From CAZMHJ01 sp046350635 (lineage in GTDB: Bacteria > Patescibacteriota > Saccharimonadia > Saccharimonadales > CAIOMD01), in the NCBI GenBank assembly GCA_046350635.1, contig JAXLZY010000003.1, positions 1 to 64,000 on the forward strand: DNA of 64,000 bases, read 5' to 3'. Position numbers and translations under genes: made by a program. Positions 32,387 through 40,644 of the stretch are shown piece after piece; positions within the stretch are counted from its first letter, which is position 1, and each line of letters begins with the position of its first letter. The notes under the pieces are model-generated. The model had not been told where the DNA came from. It saw only the letters and a list, made by a program, of their open reading frames with translations, and did not search any database.

Positions 32387-34677
32387 TATTTTTTGCGCTT
32401 TATGACGCGCTTGCGGGCTGGTTTTGCTTTAGCAAGCATTTCTTTGGCTTGTTCGAGTGTAATGGTTTTTGGATCAGTTGATTTAGGAATACGGGCATTC
32501 TTTTTGCCATCGGTCACATAAGGGCCATACTGACCATTTAACACCTGTATTTTCTCTTTTTCGAAGGTCTTAATTTCGCGGTTTGCGAGCGTTTGAAGCT
32601 TTTGTTCATAGAGTTCGCGAGCTTCGGCTTCGGTAATACTAAATGGGTCGTGTGGTTTTATGGACACAAAAAGCTTATTTACCTGAATGTATGGGCCAAA
32701 ACGGCCGATATTAGCCTTGATAACATCGCCGTCTTTAGTGACACCAACTTCACGCGGTAAACTAAACATAGTCATGGCTTCTTCGAAGGTTACGTCTTCT
32801 ATGCGGACCCCTGTTGGCATTGGGGCAAAATCGGGCTTGTCTTCACCTTCTACTTCGCCACGTTGTAACATTGGGCCAAAACGGCCAAAACGGGCATAGA
32901 TTGGCTTACCTGTTTTTGGATCTTCACCTAATAATCGTGCTTGTGATGTTTCTTGTCGACTTGCATCAGCAGCGGCTTCTATGAGTGGGTGGAACTGTGC
33001 ATAAAACGCTTTCATGGCATCTTGCCAGATTAGTTTGCCTTCGGCGACTTGGTCGAGTTGCTCTTCTGCCTGGGCAGTAAATCCGGTATCAATAATGGCA
33101 GCAAAGTATTTAACTAAAAAGTCAGTTGTTACTTCGGCTAAATGGGTTGGCAATAACTTACCTTTATCAGCACCATATACTTCCGCCTGTTCTTCACGCA
33201 CAACTTCGTTACCTGTTAATTCAAAATGTATCGCTTTGCGCTCGATACCTTCTAAGTCGGCTTTTTCTACATAACCACGGCTTTGAATAGTACTAATGGT
33301 TGGCGCGTAGGTGCTTGGGCGACCAATACCGAGTTCTTCGAGGGTCTTAACCAAACTTGCTTCTGAATATCGGGCTGGTGCACGGCTGAATGTTTCGTGA
33401 GCGGTTATTGTTTGGCGCTGTAGTACATCACCCTTAGTCAGAACAGGTAGAATGGCATCGTCTTTACCGCCACCATACACTTTAAGAAAACCATCGAATT
33501 TAAGGACTTCGCCTTTGGCAATAAAAGCAGACGCACGGCCACTAATAGTAATTTCGGCCTCGGTTCGTTCGGTTTCGGCTGCAGCCATCTGGCTAGCTAA
33601 AGCGCGCTTCCATATGAGCTGATACAGTTTTTCTTGGTTCTTATCATCACCCGCACTTAAGCGGTCAAAACTTGTTGGGCGAATGGCTTCGTGAGCCTCT
33701 TGGGCAGAGGCGTTTTTGGTCTTATACTGGCGGACCTGATGGTACTTGGAACCAAAGTTCTTTTCTATATATTTGCTGGCAGCGCCAATTGCCTGCCCGG
33801 ATAGGTTTGTGCTGTCTGTACGCATGTAGGTAATGTGACCATTTTCATACAAGCGTTGGGCAAGCGTCATAGTTTGCTTAACGCTAAAGCCTAATTTTCG
33901 GGCAGCCTCTTGTTGTAGGGTCGAGGTGGTAAAGGGTGCCGATGGGTTACGCATGCTTGGTTTCTGTGAGATATCGTGCACAGTAAAGGTGGCAGTTTTA
34001 CAGTCTTCTAACAGTTCCGAAACATGCTTTTCGTCTGGCATGCGCAAATTTAGTTCGGCTGGTACTTCTTGACCATCTTTTATAAAGATAGCCTGGACCC
34101 TAAAGCTTGCTTCTGGTGTGAATGCGCTTATTTCACGCTCACGCTCTACAATTAGGCGTACAGAAACAGATTGCACACGACCAGCGCTTAGGCCCGCTTG
34201 GACCTTTTTCCATAAGATTGGAGATAGTTCGTATCCGACCAAACGGTCCAATACTCGTCGCGCTTGCTGGGCATTTACTAAATCAATATCAACCGTGCGT
34301 GGATTCGCGATGGCATTTTTAATAGCGCTTTCGGTAATTTCGTGGAACACAATACGTTTGGTTTTTTTAGCATCTAAATTTAGTGCTTCGCTTAAATGCC
34401 ACGCAATAGCCTCACCTTCACGGTCTTCATCACTTGCGAGCCAAACTGTTTCGGCGGTTTTGGCCTCTTTTTTAAGTTCGCTTACGACCTTCTTTTTGTC
34501 GGCTGGTACTTCGTACGATGGTTCGAAGTTGTTATCTTTATCGATGTTTAAGCCCTTTTTAGGTAAGTCACGGATGTGTCCAAAGCTACTTTTTACGGTG
34601 TAATCTTTGCCTAAAAATTTCTCAATTGTCTTTGCCTTAGCAGGCGACTCAACGATAACAAGATTCTTATTGCTCAT
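32386..34677 (-). CDS. topA: DNA topoisomerase I
   Basis: Relaxes negative supercoils by cutting one strand. 763 residues from ATG 34677 (MSNKNLVIVESPAKAKTIEK). Toprim domain (WLASDEDREGEAIAWHL), domain with LSAGRVQSVSVRLIVERE, and the active-site Tyr in GHITYMRTDSTNLSG are all clear. The C-terminus carries Topo-C repeats (YARFGRFGPMLQRG, KANIGRFGPYIQVN, LNGQYGPYVTDGKKNARIPK) and a basic tail instead of zinc ribbons. I chose 34677 over 34707 because family proteins start with this motif. Confidence 0.96.
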   Translation of the reverse strand: MSNKNLVIVESPAKAKTIEKFLGKDYTVKSSFGHIRDLPKKGLNIDKDNNFEPSYEVPADKKKVVSELKKEAKTAETVWLASDEDREGEAIAWHLSEALNLDAKKTKRIVFHEITESAIKNAIANPRTVDIDLVNAQQARRVLDRLVGYELSPILWKKVQAGLSAGRVQSVSVRLIVEREREISAFTPEASFRVQAIFIKDGQEVPAELNLRMPDEKHVSELLEDCKTATFTVHDISQKPSMRNPSAPFTTSTLQQEAARKLGFSVKQTMTLAQRLYENGHITYMRTDSTNLSGQAIGAASKYIEKNFGSKYHQVRQYKTKNASAQEAHEAIRPTSFDRLSAGDDKNQEKLYQLIWKRALASQMAAAETERTEAEITISGRASAFIAKGEVLKFDGFLKVYGGGKDDAILPVLTKGDVLQRQTITAHETFSRAPARYSEASLVKTLEELGIGRPSTYAPTISTIQSRGYVEKADLEGIERKAIHFELTGNEVVREEQAEVYGADKGKLLPTHLAEVTTDFLVKYFAAIIDTGFTAQAEEQLDQVAEGKLIWQDAMKAFYAQFHPLIEAAADASRQETSQARLLGEDPKTGKPIYARFGRFGPMLQRGEVEGEDKPDFAPMPTGVRIEDVTFEEAMTMFSLPREVGVTKDGDVIKANIGRFGPYIQVNKLFVSIKPHDPFSITEAEARELYEQKLQTLANREIKTFEKEKIQVLNGQYGPYVTDGKKNARIPKSTDPKTITLEQAKEMLAKAKPARKRVIKRKK

Positions 34678-34741
34678 ATATATATGTAAAACCTTTTTGG
34701 TAACCACACTAGCCTATAGCTATACGGATTAAAATGCAAGC

Positions 34742-34782
34742 GGCCCGGCCAGCGACCCCCGTTAGAGGGTGCTGGCCGGGCC
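34742..34782 (-). terminator. GC-rich intrinsic terminator of the 34.8-35.5 kb pair
   Basis: GGCCCGGCCAGC and GCTGGCCGGGCC pair over 12 bp around a loop that can itself pair (ACCC with GGGT). On the minus strand it is followed by GCTTGCATTTTAATCC. It closes the GC-rich islet and sits between it and topA. Confidence 0.75.
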
Positions 34783-34800
34783 TGGCCGAAGGGATGGTTG

Positions 34801-35079
34801 TCAGGGCTTGTCGAACTCGGCGTTGGTGTAGGCGAAGCTCCACACGGCGTAGAACATTCCCACCAGGATAGCCGCACCACAGCCCAGTAGTACGAGCAGG
34901 CCTGTCCCCTGGAGAAGCCACGGACCAGCAGCTCTCCAGCAGGTTACAAACCCTGCCGCCATCATGATGACGGCAACCACGTAGCCCAGGGTGTCGGTTG
35001 CGCCTTGCTTTGCGGACAAGCGCTTCGCGAGTCCCAGGCCTACGAGGCCCATGACCAGAAAGATAGTTCCGATGATCAC
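34801..35079 (-). CDS. Small membrane protein in GC-rich islet
   Basis: 92 residues with three membrane helices (IIGTIFLVMGLVGLGLAK, TLGYVVAVIMMAAGFV, GTGLLVLLGCGAAILVGMFY). Function unknown. GTG start with AAGGAG 5 bases upstream. Codon use is rich in G and C at third positions, unlike topA and dprA on either side, suggesting acquisition from another genome. It follows the 122-residue membrane gene by 21 bases and shares its promoter and the strong terminator. Confidence 0.7.
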   Translation of the reverse strand: MIIGTIFLVMGLVGLGLAKRLSAKQGATDTLGYVVAVIMMAAGFVTCWRAAGPWLLQGTGLLVLLGCGAAILVGMFYAVWSFAYTNAEFDKP

Positions 35080-35100
35080 CGCTACTCCTTGAGTGGACGA

Positions 35101-35469
35101 CTATTCACTGTGTTCTTCGATGACGACAGGGGCAGTCTTTCTGAGCGCTTGCCCGGCTACTTCGGCGATAATGAACAACGCCAAAGTTCCCAGCAGCGCG
35201 CTTGCCCACCATACGCCCGCGAGGGCAAATACGGCGGCAAATCCAGAGGCGTAGATGATGCCTCCGATGTAGACGAAGCGCCGAGCCTCAGCACGCAGCT
35301 GAAGGTAAGACACGTTTGACGTCACGGGGTTTTCCGGGTCGTGCCAACGGTGTGTGTTGCGACACGCCCGCCAGATGGCTACGCCGCCGGCCAAAAAAAG
35401 GCCACAGACGAGTCCGATGAGGAATACACCGGCGATGATGATTCCAAGTACGAGTGGGTCAAGGTGCAT
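35101..35469 (-). CDS. Membrane protein in GC-rich islet
   Basis: 122 residues from ATG 35469, which has GGGAGGG a few bases upstream. One N-terminal helix (LVLGIIIAGVFLIGLVCGLF), a charged loop (RACRNTHRWHDPENPVTSN), then two more helices (YIGGIIYASGFAAVFALAGV, LLGTLALFIIAEVAG) and a short tail. Function unknown. GC-rich codons, as in its downstream partner. Confidence 0.7.
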   Translation of the reverse strand: MHLDPLVLGIIIAGVFLIGLVCGLFLAGGVAIWRACRNTHRWHDPENPVTSNVSYLQLRAEARRFVYIGGIIYASGFAAVFALAGVWWASALLGTLALFIIAEVAGQALRKTAPVVIEEHSE

Positions 35470-35510
35470 CTGTCGCCCTCCCTTCGATGTTCGGCGACAA
35501 TGACTGGGCA

Positions 35511-35539
35511 ATTATGCCATAAATATATAATTATCGCAA
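35511..35539 (-). promoter_or_regulatory. Promoter of the GC-rich membrane pair
   Basis: On the minus strand TTGCGA (35539-35534) and CATAAT (35516-35511) are 17 bases apart, with TGG before the -10 box. It overlaps the 3' end of dprA. Confidence 0.55.
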
Positions 35540-36388
35540 TGCTATCTTACCGCCACCTACGGCTTGTATCTGCCCTTTTATCTCGAGCATACTTACGGCT
35601 TGCTGGAACTCCTCTGCCGCAAGCATTGCCTGTTGTTGGAGCTCGTCGATATCTGTCACACCCTGTACTAAGAGTGTCAGTATAATTGTTTCTTCGGGTG
35701 TGTCACCGGCTATGGATTGTGTGTGAGGTACCGATGAAAGGCCAAAATAATTAAGAATATCATCTGTGTTCGTCACTACCTGAGCGCCAGACTTTATAAG
35801 ATTATTACATCCGCTACTTAGCTGGCTCGTAATGGGTCCGGGTACCGCAAAGACCTCCTTGCCCTGTTCTAACGCAAAATTTGCGGTATGTAAGCTACCA
35901 CTTTTTTCGGATGCTTCGGGTATAAGTACGGCGCTTGAAAGGCCCGAAATAATGCGATTACGGGCAATAAAGTTACCCTTAAAGGCTACTTTACTATGGG
36001 GTGGGTATTCTGTAATAAGGGCGCCCCCTTTCGCGACAATCGTGCGGGCTAGCGAATGATGGCTCGAAGGATAGATATGTTGCAAGCCCGCCGGTAACAC
36101 GGCAATCGTATGCCCACCAACATCGAGTGCTGCCTGATGTGCGAGTGCATCGGTACCAAGCGCAAGGCCACTAACGATAACGACTCCCCTACTCGCCGCC
36201 GCTCTGACGAGGTCTGTAATAATTTCGCGCCCATAGGTACTAACTTTGCGACTTCCAACTACTGCGAGCATTGGTTTTTGCAATAAATCAGGCCAATTAT
36301 TGCTTTCTATATATAGGTCGGTTGGGGGCTTATGTAGCACACATAACTGGGGTGGATAGTATTTCTTACCAGGGGTTGTGTGAAGCAT
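35531..36388 (-). CDS. dprA: DNA processing protein DprA
   Basis: Loads RecA on incoming single-stranded DNA in natural transformation. 285 residues: Rossmann-like core with MLAVVGSRKVSTYGREI, VVIVSGLALGTDALAHQ, GGHTIAVLPAGLQHIYP, NRIISGLSSAVLIPEAS and GKEVFAVPGPI, then a C-terminal winged helix (ITLLVQGVTDIDELQQQ). The N-terminal SAM-like domain of longer DprA proteins is absent. It suggests DNA uptake ability, which fits a small genome relying on imported DNA. Confidence 0.95.
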   Translation of the reverse strand: MLHTTPGKKYYPPQLCVLHKPPTDLYIESNNWPDLLQKPMLAVVGSRKVSTYGREIITDLVRAAASRGVVIVSGLALGTDALAHQAALDVGGHTIAVLPAGLQHIYPSSHHSLARTIVAKGGALITEYPPHSKVAFKGNFIARNRIISGLSSAVLIPEASEKSGSLHTANFALEQGKEVFAVPGPITSQLSSGCNNLIKSGAQVVTNTDDILNYFGLSSVPHTQSIAGDTPEETIILTLLVQGVTDIDELQQQAMLAAEEFQQAVSMLEIKGQIQAVGGGKIALR

Positions 36389-36414
36389 AAGCGAAAAGAT
36401 TATTTAAAACATTG

Positions 36415-36443
36415 TTGACAAAAAACAAAACAAGTGCTATTAT
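36415..36443 (+). promoter_or_regulatory. Near-consensus promoter of a non-coding RNA
   Basis: TTGACA (36415-36420) and TATTAT (36438-36443) are 17 bases apart, with TG one base before the -10 box (extended). It is one of the strongest promoters in the window and points away from dprA into a region without reading frames. Confidence 0.85.
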
Positions 36444-36449
36444 GTGGTT

Positions 36450-36783
36450 CGTAAGCGTGAAACTCTTACGCTTTACGCACCTTATACCCCCAATTCTAAC
36501 GATGTATGCATAAAGTCTCAATGACTTTAGACATACAACACTGTTAGATTGTTTTAGAACGTGCGTCTAACGTTGTTACCCTCCACGTAAAACGCGCCCG
36601 CTAGTTTTATGCTAGCTAACAGGCGTTCTAAAACATACTAACGCCTTTAACCGTAAGCTTTAGCCCCTCGTTTTGTTTGAGGTGGGATGTCAAAGCGTTG
36701 AACTGGTCTCGCACTAGTTCGGGGTTGAAGGCTAACATGAGCCTATAGCGGTGCCCACCCCCTCTATAGGCTCTTTTAAGTTT
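36450..36783 (+). ncRNA. Structured non-coding RNA, about 330 nt, no known class
   Basis: Between a strong promoter and an intrinsic terminator there is no reading frame, but many long helices. P-a: 36450-36458 with 36468-36477. P-b: a long irregular stem using 36495-36500/36543-36548, 36504-36508/36532-36536 and TAAAGTC/GACTTTA at 36511-36517/36523-36529. P-c: an 11-bp perfect stem GTTTTAGAACG/CGTTCTAAAAC (36551-36561/36624-36634) enclosing GCTAG/CTAGC (36600-36604/36612-36616). P-d: TTAGCC/GGCTAA (36660-36665/36730-36735) enclosing GAACTGGT/ACTAGTTC (36700-36707/36713-36720). I see no RNase P core, SRP loop, tmRNA CCA end with T-arm, or riboswitch motif. High expression and a housekeeping-type role are inferred. 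Confidence 0.75.
36739..36783 (+). terminator. Intrinsic terminator of the non-coding RNA
   Basis: GAGCCTATAG (36739-36748) and CTATAGGCTC (36764-36773) pair over 10 bp, followed by TTTTAAGTTT. On the opposite strand no T-run follows, so it serves plus-strand transcripts. Confidence 0.85.
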
Positions 36784-36807
36784 AAAGATAAATATTCTGC
36801 TCGTGAG

Positions 36808-37416
36808 CTAAGATTTAGAAGGTTTTACGTACCAATTTTGCGGTAGTACGGTACCAGGGTTAGATGCGGTTGTCTCACACGTTCTGCCATCGATGATATC
36901 TATTGACGTAGGTGTTTGGATCTTTGCGTTGCTGACAGCAATAAGGCGATAATTTGATGGACAACTGTAGGTTGGCGCAACGGTTTGCGTAAGCGTTGCA
37001 CACCTGTCGTAGGTATTTTCAACATAGTAGGTCATTGATGAGCTGGTACATTGGGGTGCTCCAGCCAGTTTTGTTTGCTGCCAACGACGAGCACAACCAC
37101 TATCAACCCATTTTCGATTTTTACTAACACACGTGCTGTAACTAATTTTGCTAACCGCACCCGAGCAGTAGTCATAGGGACTCGCTACCACATGGGACCC
37201 AGCACCAGAAATGCATGTTTTAGAACAAGAACTACCCGTCCAGACGCGCCCCCTAAGATAACACCCACTGCTGGTAAGGCTTGACGCCGCATGACTATTT
37301 TTTATCAGTACATATGCACCAACGCCACCGATAGCTGCAATTGCTATTACGAGCGGTAGAACGATATGTAGGCTTAAAAAGCCTTTTTGGGTCATCTTTT
37401 TAAAAGCTAATTTCAT
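36808..37416 (-). CDS. Anchored cysteine-rich surface protein with prepilin-like N-terminus
   Basis: 202 residues. The N-terminus has a basic patch, then KGF and a hydrophobic helix (HIVLPLVIAIAAIGGVGAYV), much like the proteins at 40.6 and 53.7 kb. The exposed part has more than ten cysteines (GCYLRGRVWTGSSC, CVSKNRKWVDSGC, APQCTSSS, RCATLTQ), implying disulfides. The Glu at position +5 of true type IV pilins is missing. A Shine-Dalgarno site (AAGGAT) precedes the ATG. Function unknown; surface attachment is a guess. Confidence 0.65.
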   Translation of the reverse strand: MKLAFKKMTQKGFLSLHIVLPLVIAIAAIGGVGAYVLIKNSHAASSLTSSGCYLRGRVWTGSSCSKTCISGAGSHVVASPYDYCSGAVSKISYSTCVSKNRKWVDSGCARRWQQTKLAGAPQCTSSSMTYYVENTYDRCATLTQTVAPTYSCPSNYRLIAVSNAKIQTPTSIDIIDGRTCETTASNPGTVLPQNWYVKPSKS

Positions 37417-37494
37417 TAAATATCCTTTTTATTTTTTAGCGTTAGCTTTATTTAACGAGTAAATTGTAGTATTGTCAACGATTTCACAGATTAC

Positions 37495-39159
37495 TTATCC
37501 ACCAATTGCAATAGTTTCGTGTTCGAAGTTGTTTACGAAGTAGCCATCGTGGCTGACAAAGATAATGGCTCCTTGGTATTTATGGAGTGCTGTTTCTAGT
37601 TCTTCAATACTCGGTAGATCTAAGTGGTTTGTAGGTTCGTCTAATATAAGCAACTGCGGATTATTACTAAGCATAGCAATTAGCTGAAAACGAGCTTTTT
37701 GGCCACCGCTGAGTGTGCTTAAGGGCAATTTTGCATCGGTAATAGGGTCAAATAAATAATCTGCCATTAATTGACGGATACGCTGCTCGCTAATAGATAG
37801 GTTCTGGTCTAGATACAAGCGTTCAAGCGCCAGCTCGAGTGGTAGATCAAGGTATTTTGCGGCAATTTCTTGCTCGTACATACCTATGGTCAACTTTGGT
37901 CGGATATCGATAAAGCCATCATAATAAGTAGCATCGCTTTTTTCGCCCTTGGCAGTAGCTATGATAGTTTTAATAAGCGTGGTTTTACCAGCGCCGTTAC
38001 GGCCATGTAATCGTACTCGCCCGCCTTCCGGCAACTGAAAACTAACGTGGCTAAACAGGGGCTTATCATAACCGAGTGACATATCGCGCACATCGACAAT
38101 GGGTAGCTGTGCACCGGCATTTTGTGTATTAGTACTGCCAATGCGGATATTTTTGGCTTTATATTTTTGATAGCTTTCGGCAGTTTTTGAATGCAATTGT
38201 TCGAGCGATTCGCGATCTATCCAAAAACTTGGTTTTTGGGCTGTTGCCTCTACGCGTGCTAGCTCTTTTTCGAGTCGGTTACGCATAACAATCCAAGGGT
38301 TTTTAGCGGCCTTTCCTTTATAGCCAGGTGCGCGAGCCTTGGCGTATTCTATCTGTTTTTTTAAGTTTGCGATGGTTGCTTGTGCAACTTCGTAATCTTG
38401 GATTGCTCCAACGGTTGTACTGCTATTTTGTTTTAAATAGGCATCATAATTTCCCTTATAGCTCAGGGCGACGCTATCTTTAATTTCGATTATTCTATCG
38501 ACTTCACGCAGCACATCGCGGTCGTGGGTAATTACTAACACTGCCAAGTTGCTCACTTCGCGGAGCCATTTTACAAACGCGTCTTTAGCGACATAATCCA
38601 TATGGTTGGTTGGCTCATCTATAAGCGCTACATCGGCATTAGCGTGCGCGATCTTGACAAGTTCTACAAAACGTTTCTGGCCACCACTTAAATTTTTGAG
38701 TGGTCCACGAGCTTTATTTTCGTCTATTTGATACGTTGCTAACTGTTGTAATACTGAATCTTCAATAGTGTAATAGCCAAGCACCCCAAACTGTTCAAGT
38801 GCATCGCTGTACTTGTTCATTTTGGTTTGGCTTGTCGCCATGGTTTCTGGGTAGGTATCGATAATATGCTTTAGGTCGCTGTAATGAGGTAACTCGCTTA
38901 AAATGTAGTCGACCGCTGGTGTATCTTCAAGCCCATGGTGCTCTTGGCGAGTGCTAACAATAATAGTGTTTCGCGCGGTTTGAATACTGCCGTCAAAATC
39001 ATTATCGTCACCTGCTAGCATGGCAAACAAGGTGCTTTTGCCAACACCGTTACGACCAATAAGGCCTACCTTTTCGCCCTTATCGAGTGAAAATTGTAGA
39101 TCTTGGTACAGTACTTTATCACCAAAGTGTTTATCGGTGATGTCAATATTGAGTAACAT
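37495..39159 (-). CDS. ABC-F family ATPase
   Basis: Two ABC domains in one chain of 554 residues, no membrane helices; such proteins act on ribosomes (translation factors or antibiotic protection). Domain 1: Walker A GLIGRNGVGKSTLF, signature LSGGQKRFVEL, Walker B VALIDEPTNHMD. A charged linker follows (IANLKKQIEYAKARAPGYK). Domain 2: RLHGRNGAGKTTLI, LSGGQKARFQL, LLILDEPTNHLD. Start at 39159, one base after the pth stop, rather than 39219, which would lie inside pth. Operon with pth. Confidence 0.9.
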   Translation of the reverse strand: MLLNIDITDKHFGDKVLYQDLQFSLDKGEKVGLIGRNGVGKSTLFAMLAGDDNDFDGSIQTARNTIIVSTRQEHHGLEDTPAVDYILSELPHYSDLKHIIDTYPETMATSQTKMNKYSDALEQFGVLGYYTIEDSVLQQLATYQIDENKARGPLKNLSGGQKRFVELVKIAHANADVALIDEPTNHMDYVAKDAFVKWLREVSNLAVLVITHDRDVLREVDRIIEIKDSVALSYKGNYDAYLKQNSSTTVGAIQDYEVAQATIANLKKQIEYAKARAPGYKGKAAKNPWIVMRNRLEKELARVEATAQKPSFWIDRESLEQLHSKTAESYQKYKAKNIRIGSTNTQNAGAQLPIVDVRDMSLGYDKPLFSHVSFQLPEGGRVRLHGRNGAGKTTLIKTIIATAKGEKSDATYYDGFIDIRPKLTIGMYEQEIAAKYLDLPLELALERLYLDQNLSISEQRIRQLMADYLFDPITDAKLPLSTLSGGQKARFQLIAMLSNNPQLLILDEPTNHLDLPSIEELETALHKYQGAIIFVSHDGYFVNNFEHETIAIGG

Positions 39160-39160
39160 G

Positions 39161-39757
39161 CTATTCGTCGCCGTAATCGAAAACGATACTTCGGGTATCG
39201 TTTGGTAGCTCACTACCATAGATATATTCGGTTAAAATACCATTAACCTCGGTGTAAATATCATCTAAATAGCTTTGCTCTACTTTTGTGAATTTAGCGA
39301 GTACGAACTTACTGGTATCGGTAATTTTACTAAACTCGTCTTTAATACCAACACGTACACGGCCAAAATTATCACCAATGTGCTGAATAACTGACTTAAT
39401 TCCGTTGTGCCCTGCTGCCTGGCCCCCGATACGGTTGCGGATTTGGCCAAACGCAATACTAAGTTCGTCGTGCACTACGACGATGCGTTCGGGTGGGATT
39501 TTATAAAAATTTGCGACTGCTTGGACCGATTCGCCACTAAGATTCATAAAGGTTGAGGGCTTAAGTAAAATCACACGAACCGAGCCAAGTGTTTTTTCGG
39601 CTATGTAACCTTTGTATTTATTATCTTCGCGCCAGTCGCTAAACTCATTCTTTTTAGCAAACCAATCAAGGGCCATAAATCCAATATTGTGTCGTGTGCC
39701 ATTATATTCATCACCCGGATTTCCAAGCCCAACGATAAGCACGGCTGTAGTAGCCAT
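39161..39757 (-). CDS. pth: Peptidyl-tRNA hydrolase
   Basis: Recycles tRNA from prematurely released peptidyl-tRNA. Signatures: VLIVGLGNPGDEYNGTRHNIGF (with the catalytic His and Asn), LLKPSTFMNLSGESV, IVVVHDELSIAFGQIRNRIG and GHNGIKSVIQHIG. From ATG 39757 the protein has 198 residues, normal for the family. An upstream in-frame ATG at 39817 would add 20 residues; it has a TGGTACAAT box 11 bases before it, so the longer form cannot be excluded. Confidence 0.93.
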   Translation of the reverse strand: MATTAVLIVGLGNPGDEYNGTRHNIGFMALDWFAKKNEFSDWREDNKYKGYIAEKTLGSVRVILLKPSTFMNLSGESVQAVANFYKIPPERIVVVHDELSIAFGQIRNRIGGQAAGHNGIKSVIQHIGDNFGRVRVGIKDEFSKITDTSKFVLAKFTKVEQSYLDDIYTEVNGILTEYIYGSELPNDTRSIVFDYGDE

Positions 39758-39893
39758 CGAAATGGTATACGGCAGGTTTTGCTTTAACTGGTATGGTTGC
39801 TTTTGGAATAGTCCCATAATCGCTATCTATTGTACCAGTGTTTGCCAGATATCGGAGGGTGTTGTAGTATGAAGCCATAACTACAAAATAAAC

Positions 39894-40511
39894 ATGAAAC
39901 CATTTTTAAAACTTATTGCACCAGAAAAAGCCGAAGTAGTTGTATTTTTAAGTGTGTCACTTGCTCTTCTTATCATTGAAAATATTCAGAAGTTTTGGCT
40001 TTTACTTGGCGGTAAAGACGCAAATACGTTAAGTGACACAGGCGATTTTGCCACCCAGTTTGGCAACTGGTACTTAAACAATATAGAGGCGAAAATCGAC
40101 CCACGTTTTATCGATTTTTTGGTATGGATGCTTATTGGTTGTGTTGTTTTTGCGTTGTTCGAATACATTGTTGTTCAGGTCCGTAGCACCGATGAAGAAA
40201 TATCGTTACTACACGACACTCGTAGCCAAAAGAGCCGAGCCAGCGAATTTAGGACCTACATTGCTCGTTTGGCTGTAAGAATTGCAGGCATAATTGGCTT
40301 TTTGCTTTGGTTTGCATTGTTTACTGGCACCCTTAACAAAGGTCTTGCTAATTTGTTTTTTGTGAATGCATCTACGCTTAATCAAATAAGTTCATGGCTA
40401 TGGGTTGTGCTTAGTGTTATTGCGATGGCTGTCACATTGTATGTATTCGCAATTTTTGCACGTATTATTGCGCTTCGTCCCCGTGTTTTTGGTGAAGGCG
40501 AAGAAGTATAG
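39894..40511 (+). CDS. Membrane protein of unknown function
   Basis: 205 residues with four membrane helices (VVVFLSVSLALLIIENI, FLVWMLIGCVVFALFEYIVV, IIGFLLWFALFTGTL, LWVVLSVIAMAVTLYVFAIF). A polar loop (TDEEISLLHDTRSQKSRASE) lies between helices 2 and 3. I do not recognise the family. It is transcribed away from pth and followed after 130 bases by the large surface protein gene. Confidence 0.6.
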   Translation: MKPFLKLIAPEKAEVVVFLSVSLALLIIENIQKFWLLLGGKDANTLSDTGDFATQFGNWYLNNIEAKIDPRFIDFLVWMLIGCVVFALFEYIVVQVRSTDEEISLLHDTRSQKSRASEFRTYIARLAVRIAGIIGFLLWFALFTGTLNKGLANLFFVNASTLNQISSWLWVVLSVIAMAVTLYVFAIFARIIALRPRVFGEGEEV

Positions 40512-40644
40512 TTATCCACTAATTTTAAGATGTTGCCGCACATAAACTGAGCGATTTCTGAGAAATTTGTTGTAATTTTAGTACATATTGCTACACTGAA
40601 ACTATATAACTAAAAACAAATAACTTAACAAAAAAGGAATAGCC

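Noticed and set aside
36450..36783. RNA at 36.45 kb as tmRNA, RNase P or SRP RNA
   Set aside because: No CCA end with T-arm, no GAGGAAAGTCC-type core, no GGAAGCAGC loop on either strand, and 5' and 3' ends do not pair as in tmRNA or RNase P.
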